Assembly: GCA_024803745.1 (NCBI GenBank)
Contig: JANJXV010000016.1
Span: 40,467,001 to 40,531,000 of the forward strand
Reading direction: 5' to 3'
DNA: 64,000 bases
Source of the DNA: Megascapheus bottae
Taxonomy: Eukaryota > Chordata > Mammalia > Rodentia > Geomyidae
Under the pieces are notes generated by a model. It did no database searches and had not been told where the DNA came from. It saw only the letters and a program-made list of their open reading frames with translations. This document shows, in pieces, positions 25,100-38,239 of this stretch (positions within the stretch are counted from its first letter, which is position 1; each line of letters starts with the position of its first letter). Both the position numbers and the translations under genes were made by a program.

Positions 25100-25555
25100 G
25101 CAAGCATTCATTTGCTAAGTAATACCTTATGATAGCCTCTATCTAACTTATTTATCCATCCATTCAACAATGGACCTATTATAGAATTGTGAAGAATTCT
25201 GCAATGAGCAAGTGATTGTAAATATCCCCAAGGTCCACTTTTATCCTGTAGATAAAATCCAGAGGGATTGCAAGGTCATACAATGTTTCTACTTTAGATT
25301 TTCTACTGTTTTACATTGCCTCTAGGCAATGTAAAGGGATCACTATTGATCCCTTTAATCTGTATCCTCACCAATGCACAGTAGCTCTGGTCTTTTTAAA
25401 TTTTATCTACCATTAACAAGGTGTTAGATGAGAGCTCATCTTAGGTTCTGCATTCCCATGATGATTAGTGATGTTGAGTACCTTTTCACACAGGTTGGAC
25501 ATTTGTCTGTCTTTATTGGAAAAAAAGGGTATATTCAGGTTATTTGTCCAGTAAA
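25100..25555 (-). mobile_element. Ancient LINE-1 (L1M-like) fragment, minus strand
   Basis: TCCATCCATTCAACAATGGA, ATGATGATTAGTGATGTTGA, GTACCTTTTCACACAGGTTG and TTCAGGTTATTTGTCCAGTA match the reverse of old L1 3' regions. Two perfect hairpins at 25310-25356 lie inside it. Confidence 0.7.
25310..25356. repeat. Two overlapping perfect hairpins
   Basis: TTTACATTGCC-TCTA-GGCAATGTAAA (25310-25335) and AAAGGGATCA-CTAT-TGATCCCTTT (25333-25356) share AAA. Both stems (11 and 10 bp) are perfect and both loops are four bases. Confidence 0.95.
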
Positions 25556-27039
25556 TTTTTATTGAAAGAAACTACAACACACATTTAAAAGAATGGAAAG
25601 CAAAAGATACAAGGAACAATTGAGGATTTGACAGCTCAGACTCAAAGGTGTCAAGGTTTTGCTAAATGGATGGTTCATGTGGCTTTTTTCACTTAACAAT
25701 TATCACCTTCTGTTACAGCTTAGCTCCTTCTGGCATCACATTTTAATGCCTCTGGTGACACAAAGGTGACACTTTTCCAAAGTTGGCCATTATCAGCAAA
25801 TGATGAATGTGAGAGACAGTCTGATTAAACTAACAGAACGTTACTTAAGCTAACATCTATTTCTTAAACAAGTCTTTATTTAGGACACAAAAACTCTTGC
25901 TTTTCCCTCCATCTATTTTTGTAAAATCTCATTAATTTACACCCTGCTGATTGTGAAGTTAGTGATAGACTGAAATTCACATCTATTTTTGAAAAAGATG
26001 TGGTAAGTGTTCAGGTACAACTAAAAAGAAATCTCAGGGGAGAGGACAGGTAGACTTTCACATGTGGACATATAGACAGTGACAGTTTCTGATGGATTAC
26101 CAGAGACCCAAGAAGGAAATTAAGCCACAGAAACCTCCAGATTCAATACTTATTAGGTCTCAGCTTCTGTGTTAGATGTGGAACTATATTTGAAATCTTG
26201 CCCAGAAGGGGCTTTTCCTATAATAAGGAATATTCAACTTTAAACATGTGAAGTTGACTGTAACAAAACTAATGTCAACATGATTATGTTCACACATAGA
26301 TTCGTGAAATAAAATGAAATTGTCACCTTCAAAAGATGGCTGATTCCCAAATGAAGAAGAAATGATTTTTCCCATCTTCCATCCTTCACATATACACAGG
26401 CACTTGTAGAGGGCTGTGTTAATTAGTTATCATCTGACACCTCAACTAGAGTTTATGGACCAGAACCACAGAGATGTTCAGGAATGCAGTCTTGGGTGTA
26501 TTAAAAATGAACTTGTCACAAGAAACATGTGTACAACAGTTATATTGACATTAAGTTTAAATTCATATATAAAATGCATACAAGGTTAAATTCACATTTA
26601 GATTTAAATTCACCTTTTAATATGCATGTAATGTTATATTCACGTTTAATAGCAATCACTACAATGATTTCTTCTCTCTTGCTGTGGATGATATAAATGT
26701 TGTGAATTCTAGAAATCCACTCCTTTGGTTTTGCTTCCCCCGAATTCACCAACTCCCATCCTCAGCTGCCTCTTCTCCCCATGCATGTGGGTAGCAGACA
26801 TCATGAGAGACGACACTGGGTAGGATTAAGATCTTTAAACAACATACACGACAATCTTATATCATTATTGCTGGTTAGCAATCCCCCCCCGTAGTTATAA
26901 GTATTATTTGACTTTTATTACCTCTCCTCTTCTTGTTCCATTATTGTCCTTGGTTTATGAATGGTTATAAAAATTGGTGGACATGACAAAGACCAAATTA
27001 TGTTAGAAAAATAGCCATGGGTATCTTGGCAAAAAGAAA

Positions 27040-27125
27040 CTCACTTTTCTTCCCTTTCTTTAACCCATCTTTCTCCTTCCCTTTCTTCTTCCTTTCCGTT
27101 CCTCCTCTCTCTTTCCTTTCTATAT
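27040..27125. repeat. Pyrimidine-rich tract
   Basis: CTTTTCTTCCCTTTCTTTAA onward, mostly C and T to about 27125. Simple-sequence origin. Confidence 0.75.
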
Positions 27126-27721
27126 TGTTTTATTTCCTCTATTGTTTGCTTTACCATTCCAGTGCCTACACTAAGTTAATCTCGGCACACTCGTAGATTG
27201 TTTCTGAGCACGCTTCTTGATCCATGCAACTTTACTTCTGTTTATTTATGAATCCTCTTTAGCACACTCCACCCACTGCCAGTCCTCCACATTCAGCAGT
27301 TTCAACCCCCTGTGCCTTAGCACAATCTGTCTTTTGTGTTGACGTGTGTGCATTTTACTTTATGTTAACTCTATTCCGGATCTCATAACTTAGTGAAGCT
27401 GCTCATTCGGAACCTGGAATGGTAAATGCAGGTGATCGTTGGTGATTGTGTCAGGAGGGTGAGATGAGGGAACTGGGTTTCGGTCACTGGGTGAGGAGAT
27501 GGTTAACAGTTATGCGGATATAGTACAGCAGAGCTCTCCAAGCTACAGAAGAGCTGAAGAAAATCGAAAGATCGTCAATAAATGATAGAAAAGGGGAATT
27601 TATTCTAACATGTGTGCCAGAAGAACTGGAGCTTGAAGTCAGGGCTGCCCTCTAGCTTTTATACTCAAGCCTCGCATTTCCACCTTTTGACAGTTCATTG
27701 GAGATAAGGGTTTCATGGACC

Positions 27722-27808
27722 TGCCTTTCTGGTCTGACTTCACACTACAGTCCTCAGCCTTTTGAGACATTAGGATTGATTATAGGTGTGAATCACTGGT
27801 GCCCAGAA
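27722..27808 (-). mobile_element. B1-like SINE fragment, minus strand
   Basis: The plus strand shows CAGTCCTCAGCCTTTTGAGA and GTGTGAATCACTGGTGCCCA, the complement of a B1-type 5' end. It is truncated and diverged. Confidence 0.55.
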
Positions 27809-29152
27809 AGGATATGGCAGGTTGAGTACAACGAATTCATCACTTGAAGTTTTCACCAGTGTCTCCTTAGGTTACTTATTTGCCTTTGTGGTACACAAGT
27901 TCTTGATCTGCTAAAGGCAGAAAATGTGTAGGATTACAGAACCCTAAATATGGAAATATGTTTAAAATGACCTTATGCAATTTTAAGGAAGATAAAGAAA
28001 ATGTATCTTACAAATAGGGGAAAAATCATGATACATAGACTAAACTATGTCATTGATAAAATGCTCGGTGTTCAATTTGTAGAGATGAATGTAATCTTAT
28101 ATGACTGTATTGAATTAAATATTGGCTGTTTGCTATGTAACAGCATTGTAGTATCTGATCATAACTATTGTGATTACTACCCGGTACATGTAGTAAGTGA
28201 CATTTAGAAGTATGAACATTAATATAATTATATTTTTATCTCATGTCTATCTAAACTCAGACTTGAATAGGTACAACAGTTAGAGAAATTTCAGCTTCGG
28301 TAAGGAAATGACATGGACAGAGTCAGAGATGGGAACAAAAGGGGTAAGATGCCAAGCCAGAATGACACATTAATACCATACTCTCTTTTTTCTAAGAGAA
28401 CATTTCAAAACATTTAAAAAAGAATTAAAGATTAAAATTTTTGCTTAGCATCTATTTCCTCATATTGAATTACAAAGCATGACATAAATAAAGAGTGGTA
28501 AGACAAATTCCCAGGGAGCCATTTCAATAGTCAAGTATTTTTTCATATCTTTATCATAATGTTTTTCTTGAGCAAAATCAGAATTGTGTTAGTAGCAGCT
28601 ACATGCAATGCTGTTCAATTAAAGAAACTTAAACAAGAGGAGGTTTTATTGTAGTTACTGAAGAAATTAAAATTCTTACTGGAAGTATCCCAATGTAAAA
28701 ATTCTATAAAGGGAAATATTGACATCTTTGGGGTAATTAAGGTTTATTCAAAGCTGGCCTACCTTTAAATTTTAATGTTTCTAATTTCCTAAATGACTCA
28801 TTTAATAAATAATAATTGAAGTTTAACTTAAAAGAAAAAAAAACTACCAGGCAAACAATCCCATTACCTAATGCAGGAAGTGAAATCAACTCAAGAGGTG
28901 TTTCAATTGTTACAACCAAAACGAATAGTTCTCAGGTGAAAAATGGATAACTTTTCAAATTTTAAAAATTCTCATGCAAGTTATATCAGTATTCATATTT
29001 GTGTCCCTGAAATAGTGGACCACTGGTTCCTGATTTTCATTCTGTGTGTGTAGGGGTGTCATAGATTGGGTAAATTTTATGCTAACTTTAAAAATCCATT
29101 ATATAGATATATGTAATATATTTATACACACAACCCCTAAATCTTTCTTCTC

Positions 29153-29392
29153 TTTAATTTTTTTCAGTTGTGGGGTTTGAACTCGGGGCCTGTGTATTGT
29201 CCTTGAGCTTTTTCACTCAAGGCTAGTACTCTACCACTAGCCCTAGACGGCAGCTACACTTCCAGTTTTCTGGTGATTAGCTGAAGACAAGAGTCTCAAA
29301 GATTTTCCTGCCTGGGCTGACTTCAAACAGCAATCCTCAGATCTCAGCCTCCTGAGTAGCTACGATTATAGCCATGAGCCACAAGCACCCTA
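29153..29392 (-). mobile_element. B1-type/Geo composite SINE, minus strand
   Basis: A T run is followed by TTTGAACTCGGGGCCTGTG and CTCAAGGCTAGTACTCTACC (Geo complement), then CAGATCTCAGCCTCCTGAGT and a GCCATGAGCCACAAG end (B1-type complement). Near full length. Confidence 0.85.
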
Positions 29393-29394
29393 CT

Positions 29395-32300
29395 CTAAAA
29401 CTCTTTCTTAACTAGTACAGTAGAAGCGAATTCCCTAGGATTTGCTTTAAAAAAAAAAAAAGCAAGAGAATGGAAAAAGAAAACAATCCCTATTAGAGGC
29501 ATATGAATAGGTAATCTGTTTGGAAAAGAAAAAACATTCACATAAAAAGACAAATTCTAATAAGGAAAAAAGAGAAAGATCCAACAGTTTAGAATAGATT
29601 AATATAGTCATCAGAAGAACACATGTACCTTAATTCCATTTAAATTGGCAGAACAGAATTAAACAAAGGCATTGGCAGAAATCTTAAAACCAGAACAAAA
29701 GACGACTTTGGAAAGCAGAGGGATTGATGTTGTTTGGTAGGAAAGAGAATCCAAGTAACTCAATTCAGAGCTCAGACGCAAGTTGCCATGAGAAATTCTG
29801 GTGCTTATTTTCAAGCCAAGAAAGAAAATTCCTTTGGAAATGAGTGTTCAGAGCTGTTAACGTTTGGCAGTATTGTGAGCTTAGATTCTCCAACAATGTT
29901 ACTGATATTATAGTCATTTCTTAGTAATAGAAGACCCATGTTCTTGCTAACTATAAATGCTTTATTGTTCTAACAAGAAGAAAATGAATTTGTTTTGATG
30001 ACCACTATAGATAATGAAACACATCACAGTTCTACTTTCTTTGAAGTATGTGACTACCTCAGGATAGGGGAAAAACAGGATTCTAAGACTACCTGGTAAT
30101 ATGTTCAATTGGAGGCTACCATGTTTTAAGAGTAAATTAAATGTGCTGAGTGTCACACATATTTGCTCCCAAAGTGACAGTCATATTTCATAGCACAGTG
30201 TAACACAACTTTTTGAACAGCAGAGATGACAGAGCGGAGCAGAGATTCAGAGCTGAGATTTAGAAGGAGAACCACCCAGAAAGATGGAAATTAGACAGAG
30301 CCAGGATTCCAAATCTAGGTTGAAACCATTTTGGTAAGCAGCCCAAATCTAAAATGGTGGTCTGTACCCAATGGTGAATCTAAGTCAATAATGTATTTGG
30401 TGTATATTCAATATTCATCAGCCATTGTCATCTGTACCCGATGTCATATTATGGAGTTCCAAGGACCAATTCCTATCCAGGACAGAACTCTTGGGATTCA
30501 TTCAAAATTTGGGGTGAAGAGAAATTTGAATACTTAGCTGTGCATCATGCTGGGATAAAGGAGAATATTTCATTCAGAGGCCTAGCCTAAACACAGAAAA
30601 ACAACAAAAGTTGCACAATGCCAACCTGGAGATCCTTCAAGTCCCGCTTCCTAAGTGCAAAATATCTCTAAAATACAGATTTGGAAAGTAATAGCTCTGG
30701 ATATGCAAGAAGAATGAGGTAGATCATGAAAAAAAATCATTTGTAGTTTCTCAGATGACATCTAGAGGACAGATTCCCCCCAAATAATTCCATGTGTGTT
30801 TTTAAATGTGTTCTTTGTGGTTTTGTCTCTTTGTATTCAGCATAGGAAGCATGCTTGTCTTCCCAGGCCTCCAAGAATATATATTGCAGGAGAATGGATT
30901 GCATCTCCAGAGGTAGCTGATACCAAGACCTTGGGTAGAATGATGCATAATGGCCTGACACAGTCTCATCCAGCTTGCCAGGTAATGCTGGAAAAAGGAG
31001 AGACACTCTGTTTCTAAGTGATGAATTGAGAAAACAGAATTGAAAGAAGCTTCAGCTTTCTATCACCATTATTTAAGTCTATATTTTTGGCGCTAATATA
31101 ACAAAGCCTACGTTATGCAAATTCTAAAAGTCTTTATTTTCCACAGACACCAGTTTTCTCCTTGCAGATGTTAGACAGGCTTTACAAGACTTGTGAAAAA
31201 GTAGATTTTCCTGGAGGAGGGCAAGGGCACTGCCTGTTGAGACATGACGGCAATGTGAACGTTTTCTAACCATGGGCCTGTGGGAAAACGTTTGCTTCTT
31301 GACCTTATTAAAGTAAGTTTCCACTTCAAGTAAGTTAGAAAGCATCTAAATCACAGCTTCCAGTTTTTTTAGATTGGCATAAGATCAACACGTACGTTTC
31401 GTCTTTCACTCACCCAATTTGTTCCATGTCAACGTGTGTAGGTTCAGCAATGGAATTTCTGTGATCATTAGGCAAAATTCGTTTTGATGGAGTTGCATCC
31501 AGGTGCAAGCCATTTGGCACATTAATGTTTTCACTTTAAGGCTATGACAGTTTGTTTAAAATCCTCTTATATTCAATGTTATTCCTTACACCATCAGTGA
31601 GAATTTTGACTATTGACATCTGGATGGAGAAGGCAATTTAACTTTTAGGCAAACCAAGCATGACTTCACTTCAAAACTATTTCCTAGGCAGACAGGCAGC
31701 ATTGCTTTTGCCTTGAGAGGTGCAAATGTGTCATAATGCTATGTAAAATTCGCCAATAACGGTTTCACAAAATAACCTAAAAGTTGTAATTGTTCATCTT
31801 TTATGAGAATGTATGGTTCCAGACTCTTACAACTGGCACTGATCATACAATGGTGATACAAAAAAAAAATGACAAGAACAGTGATCTCTCCTTGGTTGAC
31901 CTTCAAATGAAATGTAAATGAATACATGGTCTCAGGCTCCACAGCAACTATCAGCTACTTAGAATAAAAGGCAAGAAGAAATTACCCTGAAAAGTGCTTG
32001 GCAACAAAAACTGGGACAAGTCAAAACTTTGTTTCCTCAGAAAGCTTCTTGGAAGATGAATGAAGAAGATACCGAGAATGAAGATGACTCAGTGACTACA
32101 ATGTAGATGACGAATGGGAGTTAGCTCTGAAGCAAGGCAAGAAGAGGTGAAGTAAGAAGAACAGGTTGGCAAATTGGTGAGGAGAAGGGCAGTCAGCTAG
32201 CTGAGATGCTCTGATCTGGTGGGTGGAGGGGGAGAGTTTGATAAAACACCTAAGGCAAAAACACATGGCTTCAAACGTCAGGAGTGGCTGGGCGTGGAAA

Positions 32301-32400
32301 TGATTTGGGCAAGGCACTGACATGGAGAACATAGAGCATTCCAGCCACCTGGTATTGTCTAGTCTCTTTCTCTGCAAGATCTCCATCCTTTCTCTGTCCT
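29395..32400. other. Mostly unique; one exon-like segment
   Basis: Besides the exon-like stretch at 30841-30981, there is a 9-bp inverted repeat AACGTTTTC/GAAAACGTT at 31258-31292. No gene is assigned. Confidence 0.5.
30841..30981 (+). other. Exon-like open segment with splice-type borders
   Basis: A pyrimidine-rich tract ending TTTGTATTCAG (to 30840) is followed by 141 bases open in one frame. They end CTTGCCAG before GTAATG, a good donor match. Length is 47 codons, phase 0 at both ends. The peptide (beginning HRKHACLPRPPRIYIAGEWI) matches no family I know. The opposite strand is also open across it (30737-31006), so openness alone is weak evidence. It could be a non-coding or lineage-specific exon, or chance. 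Confidence 0.25.
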
Positions 32401-32407
32401 TTCCCAC

Positions 32408-32410
32408 CAC

Positions 32411-32474
<64 letters not shown>
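32408..32474. repeat. (CA)n microsatellite
   Basis: About 66 bp of CA repeats with single ACGCAC and ACATAC interruptions. The open frames across it on both strands are artefacts. Confidence 0.95.
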
Positions 32475-32477
<3 letters not shown>

Positions 32478-32479
32478 CT

Positions 32480-35400
32480 TCTGTTCTTCTTCTGTTCTGT
32501 CCAGGGCATTTCCCCTGCTCTCCCCTTTGCCCTCATTTGCATATCTCTGGTTAGTTTCCATCTCTCCTTGAGACTGAAGTTACAGTTTGTAATCTTGACA
32601 ACGCCAGCCTTGTCCTGTGATCCACGCACCTCGATTTCAGATTCCACTCCCTGCACATCCCAATGGGATGGCATAGCTTTATAAGCACTTTATTTGTATA
32701 GGCCTTCAGTTTTTGTTCTCAGGCCTTCCGCAGCTTTGTTCCCCTCACGCCACATGTTAAATTCTAACACTGATCAAATGCATTTCTGTAGTCGATCGCT
32801 GTGGTGTGTGGTGATGGAAAACCCTGCACTGTGGTGATAGCTCTTGCTCTGGATTCAGGACCGCTCACGGCAAATAGCTGGGGAGTGGGGTCCATTCACA
32901 ATAGAAGTTATAGGCACATTATGTTTCACATTCTTTATGGAAAGCCATCATTCTTTATCAGAGTAAATGTCATTCTCCCCAATCTGCAAGAAACCTATAT
33001 TTAAACTAAGTCATGCCTATAAAGATTTTTTTCCCTATGAAGTTTTAGAAATTTCTAGAAAAATACAGAATAAACTAATCAGGTTATGACCTCAGATATC
33101 TTGGCATATGCATTTCTTTGTAAAAATACCCTTCAAATCCTAAGTTCTCAATTCCAGATGGTTCAGAGAATGTTTCTGCAGGCTCACCAGGTTAATAGTA
33201 ATTTAATAATAACATGAAGATGCTATCTTCCTTTGTGTCTGTACTGGTTTTGAGTTGATAGTAAAATGTTGGCAGGTAAAACTGCATGCAGTGAGTTCTG
33301 AGGGTCAGAGCAGCAGCAGGGACCCTGTGTGCAAAGCAGGAGGAGACACATAACAGTCTGGGCATTCTGTTTCTCTGCTGCAAGAGTGATTACTGACTCT
33401 CATTAGGGTTTATTTATACCAGTTGGAATTATGCTGTAAGGTGTGTGCTACAAGTATCAATTATGGGTTTTTATTCCATTGGCACTAAGGGGTCTTCTTT
33501 AGTTTGGAATAAAAATCACCTATGCTGCACTGGAGTGATGTCTGCAGTGGCTAAACCCACACAGTGACAACCTGCATTCCCAAGCCTGCACAGTGCAAGA
33601 CATGCTCTCATCATATTTCAACACTAAATAATCTTTGTGAATCTAAAATATTTCCCTTTTATCGTCCTGTTACTCAAAAAGCTAACCAGTGATAAGAGCA
33701 ATAAAACCTTTAAGTTAAGCATAAATGTGTATACTAGTGAATATAAAAAATAAATATTTCACCTTACTGGAAAATCATCCTAACATGCCCATTATTTCCA
33801 TTTACTTTCTTACATTCAGAATTTCAGACACTGATTATTTAATGGAAGAGCTATGAAAAATAGTCAGAGGAAATTAATCCAATTTCCAGGTGGAGGAATA
33901 TCTAGATATGTTAAGTTATAAAATACCTAAAATTATATAAAAAAGTTTCAATGAGTACAAAATTCAGAAACCTAAGTATAACTTAGGAAACATTAGGCAA
34001 CTATTTTTATTACACATACAAACTTTGAATCATTTCACTTTCAGACATAAAAATGTAGATAATCAGTGGGTTTGTATATGTAGCTTATACTCATGTCAGA
34101 ACATGTCTACTCTGAAAATAAACAAGTATATGGCTTCATATAACATTTTCTATTTAAAATCTTTCTATGATAGAAGAACTGAGGTAGTTTGCTGTGATTC
34201 ACCCCCCATCCAAGGAAAGACACACACATGTCAATGCCCACCACACTAAGGGCTTGCTTATGAAAGGAGAAATTGCAAAATAAGTTAATTCCCAATGTGC
34301 TGCTTTTGCCTTCTTGAACATTGTTATCTGAAAGGAGTTTGTATTGTGACAAAGCATTTCTAATGTTAGTATATGTCCTTATCTCCATTGTAGTTTATTT
34401 AGCAAATATCACAAATAAAATATAATATTAGGTCATAGTGGTATCATTTTCTATTTTAGAATATTCAGATTTAGCCTTGCCCAATCTTTTACAATCCTAT
34501 TATAAAAGCAAAGCTTATTTTTCCTTTATATAGTAAATAAATGAATTTGTGTTTTTATTGTATTATTTCCATATTCTACTTATTAAAACCACCTTTTATG
34601 AGACTTCTTTTCAACTGGTTTTTTAATTTTGATATAAAATAGGCTTTTAAAAAATAAATTCAGTTAATTACTTTTATCAAAATAATATCTGGAGCAGCTA
34701 ACTAAGAGTGCTTACTGGGTTTTTATTTGTTTTAATGTGCCTGTGGTTTCTAATTCATTTTTTTTGGTTGTTGTTGTTTAATGGTTGTTGGGTTGATTTA
34801 TTTTTTGGATGATGATCTTATACCTCTGAATAAACTTCATTTATCTTGTGTTAATGGAAACTCTGCTGTTGTTTGTAGAAGCTGATTTCTGGGACTCACT
34901 TAGATGTGGCTACCTGCATACACTGCCTAGGGGGTAGAAATACCATCTGAGGATGGGCTGAAGGTTGAGACAACCATGAGAAGCAGCCACCAAGCCTTGT
35001 CACAGTAATTGTATAAAAACAGGAATCTTATTTGGAATTGTGGGGTTCATAATTCCAAATTCCATTAGGGTAGTTTCCTAATTTCTCTGCACTTTCTTCC
35101 TTCAATTTTTGGTCACTGTTTTGGTGTAGCTGTCTTCAACACTTTCTCTTAGTTAAAAAATATAATGAGGAAGGATATGTGGCTTTTGATACCCTCACCA
35201 TCAGGAGCTGCAGAGGCGGCCTGGTGCGGATAACAGATTGCCGCTCTGGAGCAAAATGGCAATGCGTTTCTTTCTCTGAGTTGCTGGACTTCACCCCAAT
35301 GGCCAAAGGCGAAGAGGCTCCTAGCCCAGTGCGGCTAATGCGTCTCCTCTGAAAGCAGACATCTGCTGTGTGCTAACTGAATGAAAACAGAGCAGGAAGG

Positions 35401-36190
35401 AAGGACTGTTAGTTCCTTGGAATCTCATTAGTGCGCTGTGTTGTTCAGAACTTCAGACAGGGGAAGAAGTGCAGCAAGGAGGGAGCAAACACCTGTGCTG
35501 TCGCAACAAAAAGAAACAGAAGTTCTGTCTGGTGACGTGTGTCTTTATCTGATATCAGGCAATGCCTTGTTATTCTTTGCTCAAATAATTCAATGTAGTA
35601 CTCAGGTGATTATAACTCAAAGGCAGTTTTAATAAACTTTCATATCAAAACTCACATAAGGTGCTGGATATGAATGAACACTCTTGAGAGTTGCCATACA
35701 TCTCGGAATATCCTTGTCTCTAGGAAGATTCTCTATAATTATCTTTAATTTGCATATAATTAGATAAGTGTCACCTATTCAGATGACATGGCACAAACAC
35801 ATGCCACCTTCAACCCCAGGATGCCCAGTAGAGTGCCAAAACCTATCCCTGGCTGTGAACTTTCTACACACACTCATTGCTTTAGTTCCCTAGTTGCGAT
35901 ATGACACTGTGAACAATTGCTCAAGACTGCAGTCTCTACTTTTCAAATACCTAGGATTAGAGGCACAACGACCTGCATTCACCTGTCGCCTAGATCTTCA
36001 TTTAACAACTTTATTAAATCTAATTCTGACTTGAACATAACCTGGAGCTTGCTTCTATATTTGAAGTGGTCATTTGTATATCCTTTGCAACATTTTCTGT
36101 GCTTTTTTATCTTCTTCTTGTGAATCTCATTTTTCATTTCATTTGGATGTAAGTCATATCTCAGAAACACGAGTAAAAACTACAATCTCT
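32480..36190. other. Unique sequence with a locally GC-richer segment
   Basis: Mostly AT-rich. At about 35190-35480 base composition rises and several CpGs appear (GAGGCGGCC, TTGCCGCTC, AATGCGTTTC). No open frame or repeat family explains it. Confidence 0.5.
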
Positions 36191-36194
36191 CCTT

Positions 36195-36284
36195 ATGTGT
36201 ACATGTGTGTTTGTGTGCATGTGAGTCTGTGAGTGTATGTGTACATGTGTGTTTGTGTGCATGTGAGTCTGTGAGTGTATGTGT
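36195..36284. repeat. Two tandem copies of a 42-bp GT-rich unit
   Basis: GTGTACATGTGTGTTTGTGT, then GCATGTGAGTCTGTGAGTGT and AT, starts at 36197 and is repeated without change at 36239. Near-perfect identity implies a recent duplication. Confidence 0.93.
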
Positions 36285-36589
36285 ATTTGGGAGTTGGGAA
36301 CATGACCCATACCATACTCGACCACATATGATTCAAATAGAAAAGAACTCCAGCACCAAACAGGGCATATAGGAAATCTTCCTGGCTTCATGGCACTCTA
36401 TACGACTGTAAAGCTTATGGGAAAATAATTGCATCAAAGATTTTTGGAATATAGCTTTTCATTATTCCAATTACTGCAAAGATCTGATTCCAAAAAATTG
36501 TCTCCAAGTTCCAAAATCCCAATTTCTTAAGATAGGAACCTCTCAAATCTGAATCTGTGTCATTCCAGGCAGAATCATTTAAATTTATT

Positions 36590-36668
36590 TTTACATTGCT
36601 GGGAATTAAACTCTAGGCCTTATGCATATTAGGTAAGTACTCTACCAACAAGTGATACCCTAGCCAAG
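36590..36668 (-). mobile_element. ID-like SINE fragment, minus strand
   Basis: The plus strand reads GCTGGGAATTAAACTCTAGG and then AGGTAAGTACTCTACCAACA, the complement of an ID body with a decayed B-box. Confidence 0.55.
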
Positions 36669-36669
36669 A

Positions 36670-38239
36670 ATTATTCAATGTTGCCAACTCAACTATAAAC
36701 AATGTAACTTTTGTTCTAATTTATTGACAAAATAAGCTATTTAGATGACATATGCTCTTATTAATTTTATCAACCCTATATTTACAAGAATCCATTGTTC
36801 TTATAGATTATTAAATATGTATTTAGTAACCTCTAAATCTGTAAATTATTTCAGCAAGTTACTAATCCACTACCTGCTGGGTTAATGTTTCTTAAGCATT
36901 CTAACAATATCTCAGAAGATAATGCTGCCATTAACCTCAATTGGAAATTGCTCAAACAACAATGATATATTTGTATTAAAAGATCAGTGAAATAACTTCA
37001 TAAAGACTGATAAATCACACCATGAATCCTGCATTTCAAAACTGTGTAAGTTGTATATTAAGCACATTTTAACTTTGATGACCTTAATAATAGTATATTA
37101 GTCTCACTAAGTTGAAACTACCCTATCATTTACATAGAGACAATAAAAGGATTGTATATTTTAAGATTTAAAATGGCTTCTGACATTGACAATTATGTAT
37201 AATCACATATCATACATACTATGTCCTTAGCAAATCTCTCAAAAGACAACCTCTTTTCACCTAAGATTTAAAAAAAAACAAAGTTTAGTAAGAAGCCCTG
37301 ATTGATTTTACTCAGCTTATTATGGTAGAGTTTCTAATAATGTGTCTCAGAATATTTCAAACCCAATTATAATATTTGGGCAAAAATTTCTATGTGCCAT
37401 TATTTTAAAGCCTGAAAATGTTTGTATTTTCTCATGCTAAAATTCCATAATACAGGAGCAGGGTTTAGAGAATTTGTAGATTCAGAAATGTATTTAAATG
37501 CAAGCCATCATTCCTCATTAGAGTAATCAGCTTCCAAGCTGCACAGATTTGTGAAGACATCTCATTGCTCATGTCCTGGTGCAGATCTGGAACAGACTGG
37601 CAGAAGACGGGCCAGAATCCCAGAGCTTCAGTCATTTCAAAGGTCCATGACAAGAACTGGTCCTCCATTGGCGTTGACAAACGAGGGCCCACAGAAATCA
37701 TCAAATGCTTACACAGAGATTTAGATAGAGACCTGTCACACCAGTGAAAAGGGGATTTATATTCTGTGAGTTTCAGCCTTTTCCTCATTTCAATTTTCAG
37801 TGGTAGAAATGAACACCATGAGAATCGTAATGTACTTCTAGCTGAAAGAATTGTCTCTATTATAGTCTCTATTGTATCAAGATTTAGCCAATCACTGGAT
37901 ATTTTATATATTATTGCTTTGGCCAGATCCTAAGGTATGATTGGAATGTTTTCCTCATATTGTGATTTTTTTTCTTTTTTGGAATCTATTCAGACTTTTG
38001 GCAGATTTCCTTGGGCCTTACCAGAGTAGCTGCAGGAACAAAGCAATTATTCTGAATTCAGAATAAATATTGAATCGAATTTATCTGGCATATATAAAAC
38101 TTCAGGGTCGTATTCACGTAGATATTTTTTCAAACTATGGCCAACTTGGTTGCCAGAAAATGTTAACCACAGAGAAAGAGCAGCTGTTGCTTCAGCCTAG
38201 CCTGCATCCAATTGTTCTTGTTAACAAGCAAACACTATA
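36670..38239. other. Unique sequence, no gene supported
   Basis: AT-rich except around 37520-37750, where both strands are open for 60 and 107 codons. I recognise no domain there. Confidence 0.45.

Larger units (their letters stand above)
25560..29150. other. Unique AT-rich sequence, no gene seen
   Basis: Apart from the pyrimidine tract and the B1 fragment near 27.7 kb, no feature is recognised. Confidence 0.5.

Noticed and set aside
32096..32684. Open frames of 120-192 codons on both strands
   Set aside because: They run through the (CA)n tract (Cys-Val or His-Thr repeats) and look like repeat artefacts.
37465..37788. 107-codon minus frame as a retrogene
   Set aside because: The sequence is not AT-rich and looks protein-like, but I recognise no family and both strands are open. 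A protein search would decide.
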